A stretch of 5,244 nucleotides of DNA from Candidatus Thorarchaeota archaeon MP8T_1 (GTDB lineage Archaea > Asgardarchaeota > Thorarchaeia > Thorarchaeales > Thorarchaeaceae). A program made the translations under genes and the position numbers. Where the stretch lies: positions 1 through 5,244 of the forward strand of contig PJER01000143.1 of NCBI GenBank assembly GCA_002825465.1, given 5' to 3'. Positions 1-4,846 of the stretch are shown here, piece after piece (position 1 is the first letter of the stretch; every line of letters begins with the position of its first letter). The notes beneath the pieces are model-generated. The model saw only the letters and a list, made by a program, of their open reading frames with translations. It was not told the origin of the DNA and ran no database searches.

Positions 1-696
1 GTCAGGTTGCATCCAAGAGTCACTATATTGAGCCCAACGGTAGTCTTCGATTATTCCTATACCAGAACTTGTACCAATCCTGTTTGCTCCAGCATCAATC
101 AGTCGAAGGGCTTCCTTGAAAGTACGGATTCCACCAGCGGCCTTCACACCCATTGATTCACCTACAGCCTCTCGCATGAGCCTTACATCGTATGGTGTGG
201 CTCCCATTGGTCCAAATCCAGTAGAGGTCTTGACAAAATCAGCACCCGCCTCTTTGCATATATAACAGGCCTTCTTTTTCTGATCATCAACAAGAAGACC
301 AGTTTCAAGGATGACCTTAACATGAGCATCACCAGAGGCTGCGACAACTGCTTCGATGTCACTTTGAACTAAATTGTAGTTCTCATCACGCAGGGCGCCT
401 ACATTGATTACCATATCAACTTCATGCGCACCTCGTTTTACTACCTCTCGGGTCTCGGTAGCCTTTACTTCGGACAAAGTCGCCCCAAGGGGAAATCCAA
501 TAACAGAGCAGACCTTCACTTCTGAATCTTTGAGCAGTTCAGCTGCATACTCTACATGAACAGCGTTGATGCAAACTGCTGCAAAGTTATATGATAGTGC
601 CTCTTCACAGAGCTGTTTGATCTTGCTTTGCTTAGCATCCGCCTTGAGTTCGGTATGATCAATTGTCTGAGCAAGTTCTTCCACGGTGAGGACCAT
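1..696 (-). CDS. deoC: Deoxyribose-phosphate aldolase (DeoC), 3' end outside window
   Basis: This enzyme reversibly cleaves 2-deoxy-D-ribose 5-phosphate into glyceraldehyde 3-phosphate and acetaldehyde, a cytosolic step of deoxynucleoside breakdown. The minus-strand frame is open for 232 codons to the window edge with no stop seen. Class I aldolase landmarks are all present: the catalytic Asp in EVDMVINVGAL (D94), a conserved Lys in VKVILETGLL (K127), the Schiff-base Lys in DFVKTSTGFG (K156), the proton-relay Lys in VKAAGGIRT (K185), and the phosphate-binding stretch RIGTSSG (206-212). The family usually has about 220-260 residues, so only a short tail should be missing. The ATG at 696 is chosen because GGAGG (708-704) sits 7 bases upstream; the frame closes at a stop at 756-754 with no better start. 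The PRC-barrel gene ends 70 bases upstream on the same strand. Assignment is secure from motifs; no similarity search was run. Confidence 0.96.
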   Translation of the reverse strand, partial: MVLTVEELAQTIDHTELKADAKQSKIKQLCEEALSYNFAAVCINAVHVEYAAELLKDSEVKVCSVIGFPLGATLSEVKATETREVVKRGAHEVDMVINVGALRDENYNLVQSDIEAVVAASGDAHVKVILETGLLVDDQKKKACYICKEAGADFVKTSTGFGPMGATPYDVRLMREAVGESMGVKAAGGIRTFKEALRLIDAGANRIGTSSGIGIIEDYRWAQYSDSWMQPD

Positions 697-703
697 AGCT
701 ACG

Positions 704-708
704 CCTCC
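704..708 (-). promoter_or_regulatory. Shine-Dalgarno site of deoC
   Basis: On the minus strand GGAGG lies 7 bases before the ATG at 696. It fixes the start of deoC and shows that the gene is translated from a leadered message. Confidence 0.7.
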
Positions 709-731
709 AGCCTTGTAGAGAACCCACTGAC

Positions 732-745
732 ATGTATTAACCCTT
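732..745 (-). promoter_or_regulatory. Possible TATA box for deoC
   Basis: In the 70-base gap between the PRC-barrel stop and the deoC start, the minus strand reads GGTTAATACATG. Initiation about 25 bases downstream would fall near 711 and give a leader of about 15 bases containing the GGAGG site. The match to an archaeal TATA box is only partial, so deoC may instead be read from the promoter of the upstream PRC-barrel gene. Confidence 0.25.
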
Positions 746-766
746 CGAAATGCCTACTATATGGAT

Positions 767-1111
767 TCAGCGTCCACCCAGACAAGATTTGATGTCATCC
801 AGAACCTCTTTCTGTAATCTTATGACATCATGAACCTCGATCTCCTCTGCGTCTTTTACCACAGAGTTGAGCTGTACCACAGTTCCTACAGCATCCACTT
901 TCGAGAAATCAACAGGAAATTCCACTTCTGCACCTTTTACAATGAGCTCTGAGCGTATTGGATGCAAGGCAATTCTAATGCTTCTGACGATGCCAATGCG
1001 TCGAGCTCTGTTGTCAAGTACTTCTTTTCCCAATAATCGACCTGGCATCTTAAGCTCATAGAGCTCAGCTTCAATGCTTGGCATTGGTTCTTTCATGGTA
1101 GTAGTCATCAC
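767..1111 (-). CDS. PRC-barrel domain protein
   Basis: This is a small soluble protein of 114 residues with no signal peptide or membrane segment. Residues about 20-100 resemble a PRC-barrel: an opening LLGKEVLDNRARRIGIVRSI (26-45) with the typical 'G-K-x-V-x-D-x-x-G/R-x-x-I-G-x-V' pattern, followed by alternating beta strands (ELIVKG, EVEFPVDF, VVQL). Family knowledge: PRC-barrels occur in the photosynthetic reaction centre H subunit, in RimM, and in many short archaeal proteins, some of them linked to cell division (CdvA, CdpB). Which role applies here cannot be read from the sequence. The first codon is GTG (1111) followed directly by ATG (1108); AAGGAG (1124-1119) lies 7 bases before the GTG and 10 before the ATG, so both are possible, and a later ATG at residue 6 is less likely. 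It is divergent from hef and upstream of deoC. Confidence 0.72.
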   Translation of the reverse strand: MMTTTMKEPMPSIEAELYELKMPGRLLGKEVLDNRARRIGIVRSIRIALHPIRSELIVKGAEVEFPVDFSKVDAVGTVVQLNSVVKDAEEIEVHDVIRLQKEVLDDIKSCLGGR

Positions 1112-1118
1112 GTCTCGG

Positions 1119-1124
1119 CTCCTT
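1119..1124 (-). promoter_or_regulatory. Shine-Dalgarno site of the PRC-barrel gene
   Basis: AAGGAG on the minus strand lies 7 bases before the GTG at 1111 and 10 bases before the adjacent ATG at 1108. It supports a start at this tandem rather than at the in-frame ATG for residue 6. Confidence 0.6.
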
Positions 1125-1132
1125 GTTCTGTA

Positions 1133-1143
1133 GGATATATTTG
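1133..1143 (-). promoter_or_regulatory. TATA-like box in the PRC-barrel/hef divergent region
   Basis: The minus strand reads CAAATATATCC, the best TATA-like element in the 93-base divergent spacer. If it serves the PRC-barrel gene, initiation about 25 bases downstream would fall near the GTG/ATG start and leave out the AAGGAG site, so the geometry is not ideal. The same AT-rich stretch read on the plus strand could serve hef with a leader of about 40 bases. Assignment to one gene is therefore uncertain. Confidence 0.35.
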
Positions 1144-1164
1144 TAGGAGGCTTTTTACAGTGAG

Positions 1165-1174
1165 TATTATCTTA
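1165..1174 (+). promoter_or_regulatory. Possible TATA box for hef
   Basis: The plus strand reads TATTATCTTA, an AT-rich TATA-like element. Initiation about 25 bases downstream would give a leader of roughly 10-15 bases that includes AAGAGG (1197-1202). It is a weak match and is called mainly on position. Confidence 0.25.
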
Positions 1175-1204
1175 GATATGGAAAATCATTGATGCTAAGA
1201 GGCT

Positions 1205-3523
1205 GTGGCTTTGGCTGAACGCGAAAGATACGTGGAAGCGCCATTGGTCAAGACCCAGACTGTGGACTATAGGGCATACCAGGTCAATCTAGCAGAGATT
1301 GCATCACGCCAGAGTACGATAATAGTACTCAGTACAGGATTGGGAAAGACTGTGATTGCTGCACTATTGACGGCAAAACGTCTGACGGAGCATAAAGGCT
1401 CTAAGATCCTATTTCTTGCTCCCTCACGACCTCTTGTAGACCAACAGGCGCGTTATCTAAGGCGTGTTCTAGATCTTGAAGAGAACCTAATTGTTTGTTT
1501 GACTGGACAGGATGTACCAGAGAAGAGACGGACTTCATGGCAGAAGGCACAGGTCATTGTGATGACCCCACAGGCCTTACAAAATGATTTGATACAGAGA
1601 AGTTATGACCTCACCAACGTTTCATTGATTGTTTATGATGAGGCTCACCGTGGAGTCGGTAATTATGCCTATACTTTCATTGCAGAACTCTACGAGAAAC
1701 AGGGACAGAATCCCCTATCTCTTGGTCTGACTGCTTCACCTGGACACCAGACAGAGCACATCAAGATGGTATGTGACAATCTGAGGCTGACTCATGTCGA
1801 GGTTAGAGATGAGAAGAGCAAGGATGTGAGGGACTATATCGTGTCCATCGACTCTGAGGTGCACTATATCCGACTCACTTCAGAGGTTGAAGCCCTTCGA
1901 GACATATTATACTCAATTATGGAAGAGTATAGGGAGCCTGTGGTCAACCATGGCTTCAGTCTGCCTGATAGCAGACGTTTGACGAGAAAGGAGATACTTC
2001 GAGCGCAGAGTGCAGTGCGTAAGGAGATAGGATCCTTCACAAATCCGCCTAGAACACTCTTCCTTGTTATTAGGAACCTCACAGCGCTGTTGAGGATCGT
2101 ACACCTCATAGAGTTCATTGGAACACAAGGATTGACACCAACTCTGAGATATATTCGAGGAATGTATGAAGAGATAAGTAACAAGAAGAGCTCCAAGGGA
2201 GTAAAGGATCTTGTTTCGAGAACAGAATTCAAGCAGTTCGAAACGTTGCTACAAGCGCTTATAGCAAACAACCATCGACATCCTAAAGCGGACGCAATAC
2301 TCGAGATTGTCAGTGAGCAGTTATCAATTAATCTAGACTCTCGAATTCTCATTTTCACACGATTTCGCGATACTGCTGCTGAGGTATCAGAGACCCTAGA
2401 ACAGCTGGATGACGCTCGTGTAAGCCGGTTTGTTGGACAGAGCTCAAAAGGCTCTGATAAGGGATTCAGTCAGAAGAAACAGGTAGAGGTCCTTGAAGGC
2501 TTCCGGAATAATGAGTTCAATATTCTCGTTGCGACACAAGTTGGCGAAGAAGGCCTTGATATTCCTGAATGCAATCTTGTTATCTTCTATGATTGTGTAC
2601 CCTCTCTGGTACCATATATCCAGCGTAGGGGGCGGACAGGGCGAAGAGCTCCCGGTAGAGTGGTGATTTTTGTTGCAAGAGGAACTCATGATGAGTTCTA
2701 TCATTGGAGTGTGATGAGCAAATTGAAGAAGATGCCGAAGGCTCTGAAAGAGGCAGAAACTGAGGAGAGCGAGGAGCAAACAAGTCTTGAGGATTTTGTT
2801 AGTGAAGAGGAAGAACAGGAATCCGAAGACTCCTTCTCAAGCCTTGCCCCGAAGATCGAAGAAGAGCAGATTAAGCTCATTGTGGACTCACGTGAACTGC
2901 CCACAGCAGTAGCACGAGAACTTGCCCGTTTGGATGTAATGATTTCTGGAGAGAGTCTCGAGATTGGCGACTACGTAGCCTCAGAAGATGTGGCTATTGA
3001 ACGGAAAGAATCGAATGATTTTATTCAGTCTCTAATTGACGGACGTCTATTCGTTCAACTAAGCGCCTTGCGTTCAGCATATCGTCGGCCTGTTCTCATA
3101 ATCGAGGGTGAGCAGATTATTGGACTGAGAGGAGTGAATCCAGCCTCAATCTATGGAGCCTTAGCCTCTATTGCAATCAGAATTCAAGTCCCCATAATCT
3201 GGACACGAAATGCTGAGGAAACTGCTAATGTCCTCTATCGCATTGCACACCTAGAACAGATTTCATCGAGAAAGCCACTACGCACTCGATCAGGAGATTC
3301 AAAGGGCAGTGATGCAGAAACACTAGAATATATTCTCTCAGGATTTCCCGGCGTTGATACTGTCACATCCCGCGCATTACTTACAGAGTTTGGCACTCTG
3401 GAGCGTATCTTCTCTGAGGAAACAAAGACTCTACAAAAAGCGAAAGGCGTTGGTCCAAAAATAGCCGCTCGAATACGCCGACTACTTCAGACCGAATATC
3501 CTGGATACAAGAAGACTGAGTGA
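1205..3523 (+). CDS. hef: Hef: fork-structure helicase/XPF-family endonuclease
   Basis: Hef unwinds and cuts branched DNA such as stalled forks and is the archaeal relative of FANCM and XPF. The protein has 772 residues and all expected parts. The superfamily 2 helicase spans about 20-510: Walker A STGLGKT (43-49, K48), LAPSRPLVDQQ (71-81), DEAH box YDEAHR (144-149), LTASPG (175-180), a helical insert (about 225-365), ILIFTRF (381-387), VATQVGEEGLDIP (442-454) and QRRGRTGR (473-480). A highly acidic, probably disordered linker follows (about 515-555). The ERCC4 nuclease has VDSRE (560-564), GDY (588-590) and ERK (599-601), so its metal-binding core is intact. Two helix-hairpin-helix motifs close the protein (711-726 and 743-757). 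No ATG is available near the 5' end: the frame has a stop at 1196-1198, leaving GTG 1205 or TTG 1211. GAGG (1199-1202) is only 2 bases from the GTG but 8 from the TTG, so the TTG may be the true start. The Walker A has Ser where many Hef/FANCM proteins have Pro. Confidence 0.97.
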   Translation: MALAERERYVEAPLVKTQTVDYRAYQVNLAEIASRQSTIIVLSTGLGKTVIAALLTAKRLTEHKGSKILFLAPSRPLVDQQARYLRRVLDLEENLIVCLTGQDVPEKRRTSWQKAQVIVMTPQALQNDLIQRSYDLTNVSLIVYDEAHRGVGNYAYTFIAELYEKQGQNPLSLGLTASPGHQTEHIKMVCDNLRLTHVEVRDEKSKDVRDYIVSIDSEVHYIRLTSEVEALRDILYSIMEEYREPVVNHGFSLPDSRRLTRKEILRAQSAVRKEIGSFTNPPRTLFLVIRNLTALLRIVHLIEFIGTQGLTPTLRYIRGMYEEISNKKSSKGVKDLVSRTEFKQFETLLQALIANNHRHPKADAILEIVSEQLSINLDSRILIFTRFRDTAAEVSETLEQLDDARVSRFVGQSSKGSDKGFSQKKQVEVLEGFRNNEFNILVATQVGEEGLDIPECNLVIFYDCVPSLVPYIQRRGRTGRRAPGRVVIFVARGTHDEFYHWSVMSKLKKMPKALKEAETEESEEQTSLEDFVSEEEEQESEDSFSSLAPKIEEEQIKLIVDSRELPTAVARELARLDVMISGESLEIGDYVASEDVAIERKESNDFIQSLIDGRLFVQLSALRSAYRRPVLIIEGEQIIGLRGVNPASIYGALASIAIRIQVPIIWTRNAEETANVLYRIAHLEQISSRKPLRTRSGDSKGSDAETLEYILSGFPGVDTVTSRALLTEFGTLERIFSEETKTLQKAKGVGPKIAARIRRLLQTEYPGYKKTE
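2777..2800 (+). other. PIP-box-like motif in the Hef acidic linker
   Basis: These eight codons encode QTSLEDFV (Hef residues 525-532). The pattern Q-x-x-L-x-x-F-V resembles the PCNA-interacting peptide consensus (Q, two any, aliphatic, two any, two aromatic or bulky), with Val in place of the second aromatic. It lies in an otherwise Glu-rich linker between helicase and nuclease. In Thermococcus Hef this linker is known to be disordered and to bind PCNA, so the position fits. Function here is inferred. Confidence 0.45.
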
Positions 3524-3533
3524 TTCGGTGGTT

Positions 3534-4223
3534 TTAGTAAACTTTCGGGTTTGGACCCGCACCCCTTCGATGAGCCGCTCTTAGTCCATCTGTAATTATG
3601 TGACTAGTCTTCCAGTATTCTTCATAGTCACCATCATTCAGACGTACGATACTGAGGATATTGCGGAACATAACATAAAGCGCTGGATCAATCTCACTGG
3701 CTTGCCGGAGAGGTTCTCTCGCTAGCTCGCGGCCACGTGTAACAATCTTATCACGTTTTGTCAGAGCTTCTGCAATCTGTCGGATTTCCTCTTCATCCTC
3801 AAAGAGAAATCCAAGTTTCTTCATAGTAGCAACGATATCTAATGTCTTGTCTAGATCGTACCCATCTCGTGCTCCAAAGCCATTGAGATCGCCTGTTGTT
3901 ATGAAAACATTTTCAGCTGTAGCACGCCAGAGCTTCTGCATGATATGGCTGTCGCCATTTCCAGCTGGTTCGTAGCCGTCCATCTGAATTAGGCCACACT
4001 TTTCTAACTCTTTTAGGTGATAGCGAACAGTTTGGGGTTTTACCTCCTTATGGGGATCCTGTTCACACAAGAATTCCACTAACTCAGTAGTAGACATACG
4101 TCTTGCTCTCAGTGCATGAAGTATTTGTCTTCGGTTCTCATCGCTGAGTGCCTTATAGGCATCAATTGCTTGTTGCCCGGTAAGAATCTTGAGTGTGTCC
4201 ATTAGAGTTGTGCCCGGCATCAT
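3534..4223 (-). CDS. ArsR-type winged-helix transcriptional regulator
   Basis: This 229-residue protein starts with a winged-helix DNA-binding domain of ArsR type at about 19-85: ALSDENRRQILHAL (25-38) is the characteristic first helix, STTELVEFL (44-52) opens the helix-turn-helix, QTVRYHLKELEKCGLI (64-79) is the recognition helix and its end, and the wing follows. The remaining 140 residues look mainly helical and charged and match no effector domain I recognise; no metal-binding Cys cluster of the classical ArsR kind is visible, so the ligand is unknown. Start choice: ATG 4223 and ATG 4220 are adjacent. The purine-rich AGGTGA (4232-4227) is 3 bases from the first and 6 from the second, so 4220 may be used; residue 8 is also Met. 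It is downstream of a small winged-helix gene and a candidate 29-codon gene on the same strand, and it converges on hef with 10 bases between the stops. Confidence 0.88.
   Translation of the reverse strand: MMPGTTLMDTLKILTGQQAIDAYKALSDENRRQILHALRARRMSTTELVEFLCEQDPHKEVKPQTVRYHLKELEKCGLIQMDGYEPAGNGDSHIMQKLWRATAENVFITTGDLNGFGARDGYDLDKTLDIVATMKKLGFLFEDEEEIRQIAEALTKRDKIVTRGRELAREPLRQASEIDPALYVMFRNILSIVRLNDGDYEEYWKTSHIITDGLRAAHRRGAGPNPKVY
3546..3559 (-). other. Short GC-rich hairpin at the 3' end of the ArsR-type gene
   Basis: CGGGT (3546-3550) and ACCCG (3555-3559) are perfect complements around a 4-base loop. They lie inside the last codons of the regulator gene, next to the hef stop. No clear T-run follows on either strand, so it is not a standard intrinsic terminator. 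It could mark the 3' end of either convergent message or be chance. Confidence 0.25.
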
Positions 4224-4230
4224 GTTTCAC

Positions 4231-4320
4231 CTATAATCCTCTACTTGAGAGTATAACAATAAGCGAATCCTCGACAGCTAATAGCCCGAGGGCTACTAGT
4301 GTCGGTTCTTCAATTTTCAT
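4231..4320 (-). CDS. Candidate 29-residue small protein or leader peptide
   Basis: On the minus strand an ATG at 4320 opens 29 codons that end in TAG at 4233-4231. The product begins MKIEEPTLVALGLLAVED and continues SLIVILSSRGL: hydrophobic stretches interrupted by an acidic pair, with no complete membrane helix. AGGT (4330-4327) stands 6 bases before the ATG. The gene would start 23 bases after the stop of the small winged-helix gene and end 7 bases before the ATG of the ArsR-type regulator. Its stop overlaps that regulator's ribosome-binding site, a layout typical of translational coupling. I recognise no family. The reading frame also contains a 33-base inverted repeat, which gives a competing non-coding explanation, and an open frame this short can arise by chance. 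Confidence 0.35.
   Translation of the reverse strand: MKIEEPTLVALGLLAVEDSLIVILSSRGL
4272..4304. repeat. Imperfect inverted repeat upstream of the ArsR-type gene
   Basis: The arms are CGACA-g-CTA-a-TAGCCC (4272-4287) and GGGCTA-c-TAG-TGTCG (4290-4304), with 14 paired positions, one mismatch and one bulged base around a GA centre. It could be an operator for a dimeric winged-helix protein, since it lies about 50 bases upstream of the ArsR-type start. As RNA it would form a strong hairpin between the two regulator genes. On the minus strand it is followed only by a mixed AT-rich stretch, so a terminator role is possible but not clear. It lies inside the candidate small gene. Confidence 0.6.
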
Positions 4321-4343
4321 TTTTTGACCTGCTTTTAGTTTGA

Positions 4344-4589
4344 TTAAGCAGGAACATAGATCCACTGGCGCATGTCCTGCAGACAGGGTACACGCTTGAT
4401 CAAATGCTTCTTCAGGAGTTTTCGTAGTGCATATCGGACCGTTCTTGGTGCAAAAGAAACCTTGTCAAGGAGCTGTTTTGGGGTGACACCATCTTGACCG
4501 CTACTTCTGAGAATGTCCAAGACAATCATCTGACTCTTTGTGAGCTTCATGTTCTTGAGCTCCTCCTGCAATTCAATTTCATTCATCAT
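4344..4589 (-). CDS. Small winged-helix DNA-binding protein
   Basis: This 81-residue protein is little more than one winged-helix domain. An N-terminal charged helix (3-15) leads to LTKSQMIVLDILRSSG (16-31), then VTPKQLLDKV (35-44), a recognition helix around APRTVRYALRKLLKKHLI (47-64), and a wing that ends in MRQWIYVP (73-80). The pattern resembles MarR-like or generic archaeal helix-turn-helix proteins, and there is no room for a ligand domain. ATG 4589 and ATG 4586 are adjacent; GGGAAGGT (4604-4597) is 7 bases from the first, which I take as the start. It is divergent from the nucleotidyltransferase gene across a spacer with inverted repeats, so autoregulation and control of that neighbour are plausible but not shown. 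It is followed by the candidate 29-codon gene and the ArsR-type gene, probably as one operon. Confidence 0.82.
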   Translation of the reverse strand: MMNEIELQEELKNMKLTKSQMIVLDILRSSGQDGVTPKQLLDKVSFAPRTVRYALRKLLKKHLIKRVPCLQDMRQWIYVPA

Positions 4590-4613
4590 TTTGATTACCT
4601 TCCCTTAAAATTT

Positions 4614-4650
4614 GGAATTTCTGATAAGGCTCTGCAGCGCAGAAATTGCC
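4614..4650. repeat. Inverted repeat upstream of the small winged-helix gene
   Basis: GGAATTTCTG (4614-4623) and CAGAAATTGCC (4640-4650) are complementary except for one extra base, with 16 bases between them that include the palindrome CTGCAG. It lies 25-60 bases upstream of the winged-helix start, where an operator for autoregulation would be expected. The role is inferred from position only. Confidence 0.5.
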
Positions 4651-4716
4651 TAAATCAACTACTTATTTGTGTTACAAAGTTGCTTATTAATTTATCGCAG
4701 TATCTTGTCGATGTGT

Positions 4717-4733
4717 CGCGGTCAAAGACTGCG
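4717..4733. repeat. Short hairpin with an alternative pairing partner
   Basis: CGCGGTC (4717-4723) and GACTGCG (4727-4733) pair with one G-T position around an AAA loop. The right arm can instead pair through ACTGCG (4728-4733) with CGCAGT at 4696-4701. It could be an operator or a structured leader; nothing in the sequence decides. Confidence 0.3.
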
Positions 4734-4807
4734 GTATATGATGGTCGTCAATTCAATTTTCCTTTTGTTTTAGACAATGGAGGGGTACAATCCTATCATC
4801 TACAAAG

Positions 4808-4817
4808 CCTTTAATGC
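4808..4817 (+). promoter_or_regulatory. Possible TATA box for the nucleotidyltransferase gene
   Basis: CCTTTAATGC is a TATA-like element centred about 35 bases before the ATG at 4847. Initiation about 25 bases downstream would give a leader of roughly 10 bases. This agrees with the lack of a clear Shine-Dalgarno site in front of this gene, which suggests a very short leader or leaderless message. Confidence 0.35.
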
Positions 4818-4846
4818 TACAGTAGATAGGACTTCTTCGACTCAAG

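Larger units (their letters stand above)
4590..4846. other. Divergent intergenic region, no convincing gene
   Basis: These 257 bases separate the small winged-helix gene (minus) from the nucleotidyltransferase gene (plus). Open frames across them lack family features and a good start, and I do not call them. The region holds the ribosome-binding site of the winged-helix gene (4604-4597), an inverted repeat at 4614-4650, a second set of short complementary arms at 4696-4733, a pyrimidine-rich stretch at about 4752-4770, and a TATA-like element at 4808-4817. I see no tRNA or other recognisable RNA. Confidence 0.6.

Noticed and set aside
1864..2358. Minus-strand open frame of 164 codons inside hef
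   Set aside because: It lies opposite the conserved helicase region of hef, and its product is Ser/Leu/Arg-rich with no domain, typical of an antisense shadow.
4272..4330. Intrinsic terminator on the plus strand (hairpin followed by T-rich stretch)
   Set aside because: The T-rich stretch is on the plus strand, but no plus-strand gene ends nearby: hef stops at 3523 and is followed by a minus-strand gene. The hairpin is better read as an operator or minus-strand RNA structure.
4781..4793. T-arm-like GGGGTACAATCCT suggesting a tRNA
   Set aside because: The TTC of the T-loop is replaced by TAC and no acceptor, D or anticodon arms fit around it.
4494..4814. Plus-strand open frame of 106 codons
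   Set aside because: It is largely antisense to the small winged-helix gene and runs through the repeat-rich spacer. The product has no recognisable domain and the start has no ribosome-binding site.
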